Below are positions 28,378-37,865 of a DNA stretch of 64,000 nucleotides, in pieces; the first letter of the stretch is position 1; every line of letters starts with the position of its first letter. Where the stretch lies: assembly GCA_028291345.1 (NCBI GenBank), contig JAQGIF010000260.1, positions 1-64,000 of the forward strand, read 5' to 3'. The notes beneath the pieces were generated by a model. It was not told where the DNA came from, did no database searches, and saw only the letters and a program-made list of their open reading frames with translations. The position numbers were made by a program, and so were the translations under genes. The stretch comes from Rhodospirillales bacterium (lineage in GTDB: Bacteria > Pseudomonadota > Alphaproteobacteria > BOG-932 > Roseiterribacteraceae).

Positions 28378-29298
28378 ATGATGCAGATCTATCTGCCCAT
28401 CGCCCAGATGCCGGTCGATCCTATCGTGGTTTTGGCGATGGGGGCACTGGTTGGGCTATTGTCCGGGCTGCTGGGCATTGGCGGCGGGTTTTTGATGACG
28501 CCACTGCTAATCTTTATCGGCATTCCACCGGCCGTCGCGGTCGCCACCCAGTCGAATCAGTTGGTCGCGGCATCCGTATCTGGCGTGCTGGCCCATTGGC
28601 GGCGGCGCAATGTCGATTTTAAGCTGGGCATCGTCATGCTGCTGGGCGGGGCCATCGGCAGCATCATCGGAGTTGCCTTGTTCGCGCAACTGAAGGCGCT
28701 GGGGCAGATCGATCTGGTGATCTCGCTGACCTATGTGCTGTTCCTGGGCGCGGTCGCAGCCTTGATGATGATCGATAACTTCAAGGTGCTGGTGCTGCAT
28801 CGGAACATGCCGATGCGGCGCAGGCTGCACGAGCACAACGCGCTGCACCGGTTGCCGCTACGCATGCGTTTTCCCCGCTCGCGGCTTTATATCAGCGCCC
28901 TGCTGCCGTTAATGATCGGCTTCGTCGGCGGGCTGATGGTGGCGATCATGGGGATCGGCGGCGGCTTCATCCTGGTTCCGGCGATGATCTATCTGCTGGG
29001 CATGCCGATCGGGCTTGTGGCCGGCACATCGCTGTTCCAGATCATCTTTACCACCGGGATCACCACCTTCCTGCAGGCGGTCACCACCCATGCGGTCGAT
29101 GTCGTGCTGGCCGCCGTGTTGATCGTCGGCGGCGTGATCGGCGCGCAGGTGGGGACCAAACTCAGCCATCTGCTGAAGCCGGAATATTCGCGGCTTGCCC
29201 ATGCGCTGATCGTGCTGATCGTCGCGCTGAAGCTGGCGTTCGACCTGTTCACCATGCCCGACAATTTGTTCTCGGTCATCACCCCGGGCGGACAATGA
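28378..29298 (+). CDS. TauE/SafE (TSUP) family permease
   Basis: This 306-residue membrane protein has two repeats of the TSUP signature, LSGLLGIGGGFLMTPLLIFI in the first half and VAIMGIGGGFILVPAMIYLL in the second, with about eight membrane segments. TSUP proteins carry sulfite, taurine-derived sulfur compounds or other small anions. It overlaps the next gene by four bases (ATGA), and that gene encodes a TIGR02186 protein, a pairing often seen in alphaproteobacteria. The pair probably works as a unit, but the anion is not known. Confidence 0.88.
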   Translation: MMQIYLPIAQMPVDPIVVLAMGALVGLLSGLLGIGGGFLMTPLLIFIGIPPAVAVATQSNQLVAASVSGVLAHWRRRNVDFKLGIVMLLGGAIGSIIGVALFAQLKALGQIDLVISLTYVLFLGAVAALMMIDNFKVLVLHRNMPMRRRLHEHNALHRLPLRMRFPRSRLYISALLPLMIGFVGGLMVAIMGIGGGFILVPAMIYLLGMPIGLVAGTSLFQIIFTTGITTFLQAVTTHAVDVVLAAVLIVGGVIGAQVGTKLSHLLKPEYSRLAHALIVLIVALKLAFDLFTMPDNLFSVITPGGQ

Positions 29299-30041
29299 AT
29301 TCGCGGGCAGTGAGACTTGTCGTCCTTATCTTGGCGCTCGCCACGGTTGCCGGCCGGGTGGGCGCGCAAACACTGACGGCCGACCTGTCCAGCCATGTGA
29401 TTGGCATCACTACCGGTTTCGTCGGCGCCGATCTGGTACTGTTCGGCACGACCGACAGACCCGGCGATATCATCGTCATCGTGCGCGGACCGCCGACCGA
29501 TCTGACGGTGCGGCGCAAGGAAAAGATTCTCGGCGTCTGGATCAACGGCAGCAGCGCCGTGTTCCACGACGCGCCGAGCTTCTATGCCGTCGCGGCCAGC
29601 CACCCGCTGGTCGATATCGCCTCCCAGGAGAGCATGAACCGATATGGCATCGGGCTGGAAAACGTGAAGCTGCAGCCGAGCAGGCCGATTCCCGAACCGC
29701 GACTCACCGAATTTCGTGCCGCATTGTTGAGCAACCAGGAGAAGATCGACCTGTATCGGCGCGGCGTCGCCCCCGTGACGTTCCTGGGCGAGCATCTGTT
29801 CCGCGCCGACATGTCCTTTCCGGCCAATGTGCCGACCGGCAGCTATTCGGTTGAGGTCGTTCTGATGTCGGGCGGGGATGTCGTCAGCGCGCAGACCACA
29901 CCGCTGATCGTCAGCCGAATCGGATTTTCCAACGGGGTCTTCGTCGTCGCCCACCGCCATGCCGTATTTTACGGCTTAGGCGCGCTCACCTTCGCCATCG
30001 CGGCCGGCTGGGCGGCCGGCGCGGTTTTTCGGAGAGTATAG
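29295..30041 (+). CDS. TIGR02186 family membrane-anchored protein
   Basis: This 248-residue protein has a signal peptide (VRLVVLILALATVAGRVG), a periplasmic beta-rich domain (LSSHVIGITTGFVGADLVLF; DIIVIVRGPP) and one C-terminal membrane helix (YGLGALTFAIAAGWAAGAVF) with a short basic tail. This is the layout of the TIGR02186 (alph_Pro_TM) family, whose role is unknown. The gene is translationally coupled to the TSUP permease, so it may be its periplasmic partner. A universal stress protein gene follows after three bases. Confidence 0.8.
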   Translation: MNSRAVRLVVLILALATVAGRVGAQTLTADLSSHVIGITTGFVGADLVLFGTTDRPGDIIVIVRGPPTDLTVRRKEKILGVWINGSSAVFHDAPSFYAVAASHPLVDIASQESMNRYGIGLENVKLQPSRPIPEPRLTEFRAALLSNQEKIDLYRRGVAPVTFLGEHLFRADMSFPANVPTGSYSVEVVLMSGGDVVSAQTTPLIVSRIGFSNGVFVVAHRHAVFYGLGALTFAIAAGWAAGAVFRRV

Positions 30042-30044
30042 CCC

Positions 30045-30515
30045 ATGGACAGAGCGCCGCGTGTCTTTCTGGTCATCGTCGACGACAGCGCCGAAATGCC
30101 GGTGGCGCTCTATTACGCCAGCCGCCGGGCGCAGCGCAGCGGCGGCCGAATCGCCATGCTGCACGTAATACCGCACGAGGAAAGCCACGGCTTGGCCAGC
30201 GTCGAGGCGCTGATGCGACAGGAGGCGCGCCAGGAAGCCGAACAGCTGATGCAGCGCCTCGCACGCACGGTGTACGACGAAGCCGGCGTGATCCCAGTCA
30301 TCTATTTGAAGGAAGGATCGCCACGGGACGAGCTGATGGAACTGCTGGCCAACGATCCGTCGATCTCGATCCTGGTTCTGGCGGCGGGCACGGGACCCGA
30401 GGGACCCGGGCCGCTGATCAGCTTCCTCGCCAGCAAGGCGGTGGCGAAACTGCGGATCCCGGTCACCATCGTGCCCGGCGGCCTGACGCATGAGGAGATC
30501 GATGCGATCAGCTGA
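30045..30515 (+). CDS. Universal stress protein (UspA family)
   Basis: This 156-residue cytoplasmic protein has the UspA alpha/beta fold, with VFLVIVDDSAEMPVALYYAS at the N-terminus and a C-terminal ISFLASKAVAKLRIPVTIVP block. The usual ATP-binding motif G-2x-G-9x-G-S/T is not well conserved, so ATP binding is doubtful. It is the third gene of a short operon with the TSUP and TIGR02186 genes, which suggests a role in the same stress or anion response. Confidence 0.8.
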   Translation: MDRAPRVFLVIVDDSAEMPVALYYASRRAQRSGGRIAMLHVIPHEESHGLASVEALMRQEARQEAEQLMQRLARTVYDEAGVIPVIYLKEGSPRDELMELLANDPSISILVLAAGTGPEGPGPLISFLASKAVAKLRIPVTIVPGGLTHEEIDAIS

Positions 30516-30602
30516 TGCTTGACCCCTGATGGTCAGCCGCCCATTTGTGGTAGACATCGTTCTTTCGTGTTGAAACGCGCCTCCGCAACCCAAGGCAGTC
30601 CT

Positions 30603-31151
30603 ATGTTCATCCAGACCGAAGACACTCCCAATCCCTCGACCCTCAAGTTCATTCCGGGTCAGATCGTCATGTCTGCCGGGACCGCCGATTTCCGGACCGC
30701 CGATTCAGCTGGGCGTTCGCCGCTGGCGCGCGCTCTGTTCAATGTCGGTGGCGTCGACGGCGTGTTCCTGGGCAGTGACTTCGTGTCTGTGACCAAAGCG
30801 GCGGATTCCGACTGGTTTGCGGTGAAGCCGGCTGTACTGGCCACGATCATGGATCATTTCACCAGCGGCATGCCCGCGATGGAAGAAGCCGAGGCCGTGA
30901 CAGGCGGCGAGGCCGACAGCGAAATCGTTGTCCAGATCAAGGAAATCCTCGACACCCGTGTGCGGCCTGCCGTGGCGCAGGATGGCGGCGACATCGTTTT
31001 CCACGATTTCGATGACGGCGTCGTCTATCTGCATATGCATGGATCGTGCGCCGGATGTCCCAGCTCGACCGCCACCTTGAAGGCCGGCATCGAGAACATG
31101 CTGCGCTATTACATTCCCGAAGTCCGCGAAGTGCGCGCCGTCGCCGCCTGA
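30603..31151 (+). CDS. NfuA-type iron-sulfur carrier
   Basis: This 182-residue Fe-S carrier receives clusters from the assembly machinery and passes them to apoproteins. The N-terminal Nfu domain begins MFIQTEDTPNPSTLKFIPG. The C-terminal NifU domain contains AQDGGDIVFHDF and the cluster-binding CxxC in HGSCAGCPSS. I chose ATG 30603 because the protein there starts exactly as other family members do; upstream codons from 30519 add no family sequence. It lies upstream of tsaB and rimI, the usual order in alphaproteobacteria. Confidence 0.92.
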   Translation: MFIQTEDTPNPSTLKFIPGQIVMSAGTADFRTADSAGRSPLARALFNVGGVDGVFLGSDFVSVTKAADSDWFAVKPAVLATIMDHFTSGMPAMEEAEAVTGGEADSEIVVQIKEILDTRVRPAVAQDGGDIVFHDFDDGVVYLHMHGSCAGCPSSTATLKAGIENMLRYYIPEVREVRAVAA

Positions 31152-31176
31152 GGGGCGACGCTTCCAAGCCTGCCTC

Positions 31177-31827
31177 GTGCGCATACTCGCCTTCGATTGC
31201 GCCGGCGCGCAATGCGCCGCGGCGATCCTGGCCGATGACCGGATCGTCGCCGTACGGCGAGTCGAGGCCGCACGCGGCCATGCGCAGCTGCTCATCCCCC
31301 TGCTCACCGAGCTGCTCGCCGCCGGCCGCCTGGATTTCGGCGATCTCGACCGGTTCGCGGTGACGACCGGCCCTGGCTCGTTCACCGGCATCCGGGTCGC
31401 GCTGGCCACGGCGCACGGGCTAGCGCTGGGTACGGGCGCGCCGATCGTGGGCGTCACCGCCTTCGAAGCCCTGGCCGCCGGCGCTGCCGAAACCGGCATT
31501 GCGGCGCCTCGGCTGCTGGTGGCCATCGATTCGCGCCGGACCGAGCTGTTTGCGCAAATCTTCGACTCCGCCGGAATCGCGCTGAGCGAGCCGGCCATGC
31601 TCGCGCCCGAAGCGGTCGATGCCTGGGCCGGCCCGGGACCATTGGCGCTGACCGGCGATGCCGCCCATCTCGTTGCCCCTTATCTGGGGCACCCTTCCGA
31701 TCCGGCCTGGACCACCCAAGCAGATCCCGCAATCGTGGCGCGACTGGCGGCGGATAAGCCGGTTGGACCGCCGCCGGCACCGTTCTATCTGCGCGCACCC
31801 GACGCGATGCCGGCCCGCATCCGATGA
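31177..31827 (+). CDS. tsaB: tRNA t6A modification protein TsaB
   Basis: This 216-residue ASKHA-fold protein is the partner of TsaD in making threonylcarbamoyl-adenosine in ANN-decoding tRNAs. It begins RILAFDCAGAQCAAAIL and carries the family signature TTGPGSFTGIRVALA. The start is GTG 31177, which places the first beta strand at the N-terminus. It overlaps rimI by four bases (ATGA). tsaD itself is not in the window. Confidence 0.93.
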   Translation: MRILAFDCAGAQCAAAILADDRIVAVRRVEAARGHAQLLIPLLTELLAAGRLDFGDLDRFAVTTGPGSFTGIRVALATAHGLALGTGAPIVGVTAFEALAAGAAETGIAAPRLLVAIDSRRTELFAQIFDSAGIALSEPAMLAPEAVDAWAGPGPLALTGDAAHLVAPYLGHPSDPAWTTQADPAIVARLAADKPVGPPPAPFYLRAPDAMPARIR

Positions 31828-32273
31828 AGCTCGACACCTGCCGGCTGACGGGCGCGATGAGCGCGGTCGCCGGCGCCCTGCATGCGGCTTCAGGCTTTCA
31901 CGAAACTTGGGATCCGGCGGCCTTTGCCGAACTGATCGCCATGCCGGGGGCCGGGGGCTGTCTGGCGCTGGACGGCGAAACTCCCATCGGCCTGGTTCTA
32001 TGGCGGATCGCGGCCGATGAGGCGGAAATCCTGACCATCTGCACGGCGCCGGCGCGGCGCAGGCAGGGCGCGGGCAGCTATCTGCTCGACACCGCGATCA
32101 CGGTCACGGCGGCGGCGGGCGCGCGCCGGCTGCTCCTAGAAGTCGCCGTCGACAATATGGCCGCAATCGCGCTTTACCGCGCTTCCGGCTTTACCGAGGT
32201 GGGTCGCCGAGCGGACTATTATCAGAATGCGGAGGGCCCGGTGGACGCGCTGATTCTCGCGCGGGAAATCTGA
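31824..32273 (+). CDS. rimI: Ribosomal protein alanine N-acetyltransferase RimI
   Basis: This 149-residue GNAT enzyme has the acetyl-CoA-binding signature around TAPARRRQGAGSYLLDTAI and a C-terminal AIALYRASGFTEVGRRADYY block typical of RimI. RimI acetylates the N-terminus of S18; in many bacteria it also interacts with TsaB/TsaD. It is coupled to tsaB by a four-base overlap. The product is somewhat short at the N-terminus but keeps the whole catalytic core. Confidence 0.9.
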   Translation: MKLDTCRLTGAMSAVAGALHAASGFHETWDPAAFAELIAMPGAGGCLALDGETPIGLVLWRIAADEAEILTICTAPARRRQGAGSYLLDTAITVTAAAGARRLLLEVAVDNMAAIALYRASGFTEVGRRADYYQNAEGPVDALILAREI

Positions 32274-32481
32274 CCTTTCGAAAAATCGTCCAAGCCGCGC
32301 GCGTGCACGCACGCGAAAACTGGAAACTGGATGCGGCGAGATGTATGGTGGGGCTCATTCATGACGACGCCATTGCAAGAGTCGCCACCCTCAACCCGCC
32401 CCCTCCCCGGGCGGATAGTGTGCTATTGCGGCTTGTCCAAGTCCGTTTCGCAACCCGGAGCCGCGCCAGCGGGCCAGCATC
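32274..32481. other. Spacer between rimI and olsB
   Basis: No gene is visible. A perfect ten-base palindrome GCGTGCACGC lies at 32301-32310 inside a GC-alternating tract, soon after rimI; it has no T run. The olsB promoter should lie in the right half, but no good -35/-10 pair is seen. Confidence 0.35.
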
Positions 32482-33312
32482 ATGTCGCACGTTAGCGCAG
32501 ATCTTACCCGGCTTGGATCCTTCCGCTCGGGCAGTCTCGAGGTTCGCCTAGCGCAGACGCTCGCCGAAATCGAGGCTGCGCAGCGCCTGAGATACGACAT
32601 TTTCTATCGCGAGATGGGCGCGAAGCCGTCCGATGCCATGGAGGCGGAACTTCGCGATTTCGACGATTACGACACGGTTTGCGACCATCTGCTGGTGATC
32701 GATCACAATTTGCCCGAAGACGATTGGGTGGTCGGCACCTACCGGCTCATCCGCCGCGAGATGGCGGCTCGGCGCGGCAGCTTCTATTCGGCCAGCGAGT
32801 TCGACATCAAGGCGCTGATGGATTACCCGGGCGAGATATTGGAGCTGGGACGTGCCTGCGTCGCGCCTGCCTATCGCGGTCGCGCCATCACCCTGCTTTT
32901 CCGCGGCATCTCCGCCTATGCCTCGCGCTATAACATCGAAGTGATGTTCGGCTGCGCGAGCCTGCCGGGAACCGATCCCAGCGCGCTCGCTTTGCCACTG
33001 TCCTATCTCTATTATTACTGCCTGGCCCCACCCGCCTTACGCGCGGTCGCGGTGCCAGAGCGCTACGTCGACCTGCGTCAGCTTCCGTCCCACAAGATCG
33101 ACCCGACGACGGCCCTGTTCGAGGTGCCGCCACTGCTGAAGGCCTATCTGCGATTTGGCGGCTTTATTGGCGACGGCGCAGTGATCGACGAGCAGTTCGG
33201 GACGACCGATGTCTGTATTATCGTGAAGACCGACATGATCACCGACAAATACGCCAAGCATTATCAATTGGGACGAGAGGCGCCGATCACCACGAGCGAT
33301 ATCGACGAATGA
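32482..33312 (+). CDS. olsB: L-ornithine N-acyltransferase OlsB-like
   Basis: This 276-residue GNAT-related acyltransferase (Acetyltransf_5 type) would transfer a 3-hydroxyacyl group from acyl carrier protein to ornithine, giving lyso-ornithine lipid. Family blocks are VRLAQTLAEIEAAQRLRYDI, the acidic DFDDYDTVCDHLLVID and ILELGRACVAPAYRG. The next gene, overlapping by four bases, encodes an OlsA-type acyltransferase, which is the classical order olsB-olsA. Ornithine lipids replace phospholipids under phosphate limitation in many alphaproteobacteria; no PHO box is visible upstream. Confidence 0.86.
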   Translation: MSHVSADLTRLGSFRSGSLEVRLAQTLAEIEAAQRLRYDIFYREMGAKPSDAMEAELRDFDDYDTVCDHLLVIDHNLPEDDWVVGTYRLIRREMAARRGSFYSASEFDIKALMDYPGEILELGRACVAPAYRGRAITLLFRGISAYASRYNIEVMFGCASLPGTDPSALALPLSYLYYYCLAPPALRAVAVPERYVDLRQLPSHKIDPTTALFEVPPLLKAYLRFGGFIGDGAVIDEQFGTTDVCIIVKTDMITDKYAKHYQLGREAPITTSDIDE

Positions 33313-34148
33313 ACGGCTCCTGGTTGCTCGGGCTGAGCCGGGTGATCCCTTATCTGTTGCTGACCTTCGCGCTGATGCCCGTCCAGGCCATGCTGCTCGC
33401 ACTCGGCCATCCAATGGCAGATCATCTGCCCCGGTACTATCACCGCTGGGCATGCCGGATTCTCGGCATGAATATCACCGTGCGCGGTATGCCGTCGCAC
33501 ACACATCCGACCTTATTCGTTTCAAATCATTCGTCTTACTTCGATATCCAGATATTGGGATCGCTGGTCAGCTGTTCGTTCATCGCTAAGGCCGACATGA
33601 TGGGCTGGCCGTTGATCGGACAGCTGGCGAAGCTCCAGCGCAGCGTCTTCGTTGACCGCAAGCCGGCCAATGTCGGCGAGCACACGAACGAGGTGGCGAA
33701 ACGGCTGGCCGCGGGGGACAGCCTGGTGCTGTTCGCCGAGGGCACGACGTCGGATGGCAACCGGCTACTGCCGTTCAAATCGTCTTTGTTCTCGGTTGCC
33801 GAGCAAGCGCCACCGGAACTGCATCTTACAATGCAGCCGATTTCGATCATCGCAACCGCGCTCGACGGCATGCCGCTCGGCCGGTCCATGAGATCGCTTT
33901 ATGCATGGTATGGCGACATGCCGCTGATGCCCCACGCCTGGGGCGCAATGAAAGCCGGCCGGCTAACGGTGGAGGTCGAGTTCCACGAACCCTTCAGGGC
34001 CGACGGGATGAGCCGAAAACAGCTCTGTGCCCGTAGCGAAGCCGCGGTCGAACGCGGTATCGTGCAGGCCATCACGGGCCGCCCCGATTCCAGTATGCAA
34101 TCGCCGCCGCGCAGCGGCGAAGGAGCAGAGATTGACGCCGCCGCCTGA
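33309..34148 (+). CDS. olsA: OlsA/PlsC-like 1-acyl-glycerol-phosphate acyltransferase
   Basis: This 279-residue membrane-bound acyltransferase has the HX4D motif in [13 protein letters not shown] and the substrate motif [16 protein letters not shown], with an N-terminal hydrophobic segment. Because it is coupled to olsB, it probably acylates lyso-ornithine lipid, though a PlsC role in phosphatidic acid synthesis is also possible. Its 3' end overlaps the miaB start (TTG 34132) by 17 bases. Confidence 0.85.
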   Translation: MNGSWLLGLSRVIPYLLLTFALMPVQAMLLALGHPMADHLPRYYHRWACRILGMNITVRGMPSHTHPTLFVSNHSSYFDIQILGSLVSCSFIAKADMMGWPLIGQLAKLQRSVFVDRKPANVGEHTNEVAKRLAAGDSLVLFAEGTTSDGNRLLPFKSSLFSVAEQAPPELHLTMQPISIIATALDGMPLGRSMRSLYAWYGDMPLMPHAWGAMKAGRLTVEVEFHEPFRADGMSRKQLCARSEAAVERGIVQAITGRPDSSMQSPPRSGEGAEIDAAA

Positions 34149-35547
34149 CAACATAATCGCTACGGAGACCCTGGGCAGCACCGTGCCGATGAAGACGGTT
34201 CATGTCCGCAGCTGGGGCTGTCAGATGAATGTCTATGACAGCCAGCGGATGGTCGATCTGCTGGCGCCGCTAGGCTATCGCCCGGTGGATCGGGCCGACG
34301 GTGCCGATATCGTCATACTGAATACCTGCCATATTCGTGAGAAGGCGACGGAAAAGCTGTTCTCCGAGCTGGGCCGGTTGAAGGAGACGAAACAGGCTAA
34401 GGCCGCGAGCGGTGGCAACATGATCCTGGCGGTCGCCGGATGCGTCGCCCAGGCCGAAGGGCCGGTAATCATGGCGCGCGCGCGCCATGTCGATATCGTG
34501 GTCGGGCCGCAGAGCTATCATTCCCTGCCCGAACTGGTGGCGCGCGCGTCGCGGGCCAAAGGCGAACCGATCCTGATGACCGACTTCCCGGTCGAATCGA
34601 AATTCGATCATTTGCCGGAGGAGGCCTCGCCGCGTGGTGTTTCGGCTTTCCTCACGATCCAGGAAGGCTGCGACAAGTTCTGCGCCTTCTGCGTCGTGCC
34701 CTATACACGCGGAGCCGAATATTCACGGCCGCCGGGCGACATATTAGTCGAAGCGGCGCGGCTCGCGCTCAGCGGCGTGCGGGAATTGACCCTGCTGGGC
34801 CAGAACGTCAACGCCTATCATGGCGGGGCGCGGGATGGGACGATCTGGACGCTGGGGCAACTGATCCGCGCAGTCGCTGAAATCCCCGGCATCGACCGGA
34901 TCCGCTATACGACGTCGCATCCGAACGACATGGACGACGCACTGATCGCCGCCCACGCGCAAGTGCCGGCCCTGATGCCGTTCCTCCATCTGCCGGTGCA
35001 GAGCGGATCGGACCGCATCCTGGCGCGGATGAACCGCAAGCACAGTGCCGCCGATTATCTAGCGGTTATCGAACGCCTGCGGGCCGCGCGACCCGATATC
35101 GCGCTGTCGAGTGATTTCATCGTCGGCTTCCCCGGTGAGACTGAGAAGGATTTCCAGGCGACCCTGGACCTGGTCGTCGCCGTCGGCTTCGCACAGGCCT
35201 ACTCCTTCAAATATAGTCCGCGCCCCGGCACCCCGGCCTCGAGCGCGGCGGATGCCGTGCCCGAGGCGGTGAAGTCCGAACGGCTGGCCCGCCTGCAGGC
35301 CACCATCCTCAAGGGTCAGATGCGATTCAACCAGGCGAGCGTCGGCCAGATCGTGCCGGTGCTGCTGGACCGCGCCGGCTCACGGCCCGGGCAGCTGCAC
35401 GGCCGCAGCCCGCATATGCAGTCCGTCCATGTGGCAGCGCCCGTGCATCTGCTTGGCCGGATCGTTTCTGTACGGATCGAAGATGGGCGGGCCCTAAGCC
35501 TGACGGGATCCTTGATCCAGACCGAGCCGGGCGGGATGGTTACTTGA
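34132..35547 (+). CDS. miaB: tRNA-2-methylthio-N6-isopentenyladenosine synthase
   Basis: This radical-SAM enzyme thiomethylates A37 of tRNAs. The three N-terminal cluster cysteines are in SWGCQMN, NTCHIRE and VAGCVAQ. The radical SAM cysteines are in [19 protein letters not shown]-terminal TRAM domain follows. I place the start at TTG 34132 because AAGGAG (34120-34125) lies six bases before it inside olsA; ATG 34189 is an alternative with no clear signal. Product length is 471 residues from TTG. Confidence 0.93.
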   Translation: MTPPPDNIIATETLGSTVPMKTVHVRSWGCQMNVYDSQRMVDLLAPLGYRPVDRADGADIVILNTCHIREKATEKLFSELGRLKETKQAKAASGGNMILAVAGCVAQAEGPVIMARARHVDIVVGPQSYHSLPELVARASRAKGEPILMTDFPVESKFDHLPEEASPRGVSAFLTIQEGCDKFCAFCVVPYTRGAEYSRPPGDILVEAARLALSGVRELTLLGQNVNAYHGGARDGTIWTLGQLIRAVAEIPGIDRIRYTTSHPNDMDDALIAAHAQVPALMPFLHLPVQSGSDRILARMNRKHSAADYLAVIERLRAARPDIALSSDFIVGFPGETEKDFQATLDLVVAVGFAQAYSFKYSPRPGTPASSAADAVPEAVKSERLARLQATILKGQMRFNQASVGQIVPVLLDRAGSRPGQLHGRSPHMQSVHVAAPVHLLGRIVSVRIEDGRALSLTGSLIQTEPGGMVT

Positions 35548-36527
35548 GCGCCGCCAAGGGTCGACCCATCGAGATTTCATTCGACGACAACCGCCGGCTG
35601 CCGCTGCTCTACGGTGAGCATAATGCCAATCTGACGCGGATCGAGCGACAGCTGGGCGTCAAGCTGGCCACGCGCGGCAATATCGTCAGCATCGCCGGAC
35701 CGGCGCAATCCGCTGAGACCGCGCGGTCGGTGCTGACCGAATTATGGGGCCGCGCATCGAAAAACGAGACCGTAGGACCGGCTGAGATCGACGCTGCCTT
35801 GCGCCTGAAGCCATCGAACGAACCGTCGGAAAAAGACGCATCGGCGGTCCCGGTCATCCGCACGCGGCGCAGGACTGTCGCCGCCCGCACGGCGACGCAA
35901 GGCGTCTATTTGCGGGCGATGGAACAGTGCGAACTCGTTATCGGCGCGGGACCGGCGGGGACGGGCAAGACCTATCTAGCAGTGACCCAGGCGGTGGCGG
36001 CCTTGCAGAACGGGCAGGTCGACCGCATCGTCATCTCACGCCCAGCGATCGAGGCCGGGGAGCGGCTGGGCTTTCTGCCCGGCGACCTGCGAGAGAAGAT
36101 CGACCCTTATCTGCGGCCGATCTATGACGCGCTGAACGAACTGCTGTCGCCCGAGCAGGTCGAAAAGCGAATCGAGAATGGCGAGATCGAGATCGCGCCG
36201 CTGGCCTTCATGCGCGGTCGCACGCTGGCCCATTGCTTCGTCATCCTGGATGAGGCGCAGAACACGACGACCGTCCAGATGAAGATGGCGCTGACCCGGA
36301 TGGGCGAAGGTAGCCGCATGGTGGTGACCGGCGACCCCGGCCAGATCGACCTGCCAAGCGGTGTCAGGTCCGGGCTGATCGACGCCATGCACATATTGCG
36401 CGACGTCGAGGGCGTCAGCATCGTGCAATTCAACGATTCCGATGTGGTGCGCCATCCTCTGGTGGCGCGCATCATCCGCGCCTATGCCAAAGCCTTGGGT
36501 GCAAAACCGGATGGTCCGTCGCGATGA
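35544..36527 (+). CDS. phoH: PhoH family ATPase
   Basis: This 327-residue P-loop protein of the PhoH type has an N-terminal KH-like segment ([20 protein letters not shown]). The ATPase follows, with Walker [12 protein letters not shown], and [20 protein letters not shown] as Walker B. PhoH proteins are thought to act on RNA, often with YbeY, which follows here with a four-base overlap. The start TTG 35544 overlaps the miaB stop (TTGA). The gene order miaB-phoH-ybeY-corC-lnt is widely conserved. Confidence 0.93.
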   Translation: MSAAKGRPIEISFDDNRRLPLLYGEHNANLTRIERQLGVKLATRGNIVSIAGPAQSAETARSVLTELWGRASKNETVGPAEIDAALRLKPSNEPSEKDASAVPVIRTRRRTVAARTATQGVYLRAMEQCELVIGAGPAGTGKTYLAVTQAVAALQNGQVDRIVISRPAIEAGERLGFLPGDLREKIDPYLRPIYDALNELLSPEQVEKRIENGEIEIAPLAFMRGRTLAHCFVILDEAQNTTTVQMKMALTRMGEGSRMVVTGDPGQIDLPSGVRSGLIDAMHILRDVEGVSIVQFNDSDVVRHPLVARIIRAYAKALGAKPDGPSR

Positions 36528-37036
36528 AAGCGCTGCGGTTGGCCATGGAGATCGAGGATGCCCGCTGGAACGCAGCGCTGCCGAATGCCGCGGAGTTGAT
36601 CGATAAGGCGGTTTCGCTGGCGCTGGTGGATATCGATACCGCAGGACGTACGGTTGAGGTCGGGATCCGGCTGGTCGATGATGGGACAATCCAGTCGCTG
36701 AACCGCGACTGGCGCGGGCGGGACAAGCCGACCAACGTGCTGTCCTTTCCGCTGGGCGATCCCGGGCCGGTTACCGACCCGGATTTTCCCTGGCTGATCG
36801 GCGATATCGTCATGAGTTATGATACTGTAACAGCCGAAGCGATCAGGGATACCAAACCGTTGGAGCATCACGTCGTGCATTTGGCCATCCACGCGACTTT
36901 GCATCTGATCGGCCACGATCATGAGGATGAGGCCGAGGCCGATGCAATGGAGGCGGTCGAGATCAGGCTGCTGGCCGGGCTCGGGATCCCCGACCCTTAC
37001 GGAGTGCCCGCCCCCCTTACCGGCGAAACGACATGA
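36524..37036 (+). CDS. ybeY: Endoribonuclease YbeY
   Basis: This 170-residue metal-dependent RNase takes part in 16S rRNA 3' maturation and ribosome quality control. The zinc motif HxxxHxxxxxH is in VHLAIHATLHLIGHDHEDE. The upstream block DKPTNVLSFPL is also diagnostic. It overlaps phoH and corC by four bases each, so the genes are tightly coupled. Confidence 0.95.
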   Translation: MKALRLAMEIEDARWNAALPNAAELIDKAVSLALVDIDTAGRTVEVGIRLVDDGTIQSLNRDWRGRDKPTNVLSFPLGDPGPVTDPDFPWLIGDIVMSYDTVTAEAIRDTKPLEHHVVHLAIHATLHLIGHDHEDEAEADAMEAVEIRLLAGLGIPDPYGVPAPLTGETT

Positions 37037-37860
37037 GCAGCCTGCGCGACCTGTTCCGCACGCCCAACGGCCGGCGCGAGGCACTGGCGCCGCTGAGCGA
37101 GGATGACGACTCGATGCCTGACGCAGACAGATCGCACGAGCGGGAGCTGATCGAGAATATCCTCGAAATCCGGGACCAGCCGGTTTCCGAACTGATGGTG
37201 CCACGAGCGGATATCGTCGCAGTCGATGTCGAGACTGAGCGCGACGAGTTGGTGAAACTGCTGGTGGCGCGGTCGCACAGCCGCCTGCCGGTCTATCGCG
37301 AGACGTTGGATGACGTAACCGGCATCGTTCATATCAAGGACGTTCTGGCGGTGATCGCTGAGGGCGGGAAGTTTTCGCTTGAGGCCATTGTGCGCCCCGT
37401 ATCTATTGTCGCTCCGTCAATGCGGGTGCTGGACCTGCTGCTGGACATGCGCAAGACCCATCAGCATATGGCGCTGGTGATCGACGAATTCGGCGGCATC
37501 GACGGGCTGATCACGATCGAAGATCTGGTCGAAGGCATCGTCGGTGAGATCACCGACGAGCACGATCGCGCGGTGACGGCGTCGATGGTCGAGAAATCGG
37601 ACGGGTCGTTACTGGCCGATGCCCGCGTGCCGATCGAGGATTTCGAGGCGCGCGTCGGAGAGGTTCTGGAGCAGGAGGAGCGCGACGAGGTCGACACGCT
37701 GGGCGGGCTCGTCTTCTCGCTTGCCGGCCGCGTGCCGAGCCGGGGCGAACTGTTGACCCACCCATCGTCGGGCCTGGAGTTCGAAATCATCGACGCCGAC
37801 CCGCGCCGGATCAAGCGGATTCGAGTCCGCAACCCCCCCCCGCCACCCGCCGCAAGGTGA
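37033..37860 (+). CDS. corC: CorC-type CBS-domain protein
   Basis: This 275-residue cytoplasmic protein has two CBS domains (VSELMVPRADIVAVDVETE; a second near LLLDMRKTHQHMALVIDEF). A C-terminal CorC_HlyC domain contains DTLGGLVFSLAGRVPSRGE. There is no DUF21 membrane domain, so it is the soluble CorC type linked to Mg/Co efflux in E. coli, not a full transporter. It ends in a run of prolines encoded by a C-rich tract (37832-37841), a likely place for sequencing errors. The operon continues with lnt. Confidence 0.9.
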   Translation: MSSLRDLFRTPNGRREALAPLSEDDDSMPDADRSHERELIENILEIRDQPVSELMVPRADIVAVDVETERDELVKLLVARSHSRLPVYRETLDDVTGIVHIKDVLAVIAEGGKFSLEAIVRPVSIVAPSMRVLDLLLDMRKTHQHMALVIDEFGGIDGLITIEDLVEGIVGEITDEHDRAVTASMVEKSDGSLLADARVPIEDFEARVGEVLEQEERDEVDTLGGLVFSLAGRVPSRGELLTHPSSGLEFEIIDADPRRIKRIRVRNPPPPPAAR

Positions 37861-37865
37861 CCCAC

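Noticed and set aside
34027..34131. Longer N-terminus for miaB
   Set aside because: These codons lie inside olsA and match no MiaB sequence; TTG 34132 has AAGGAG six bases upstream.
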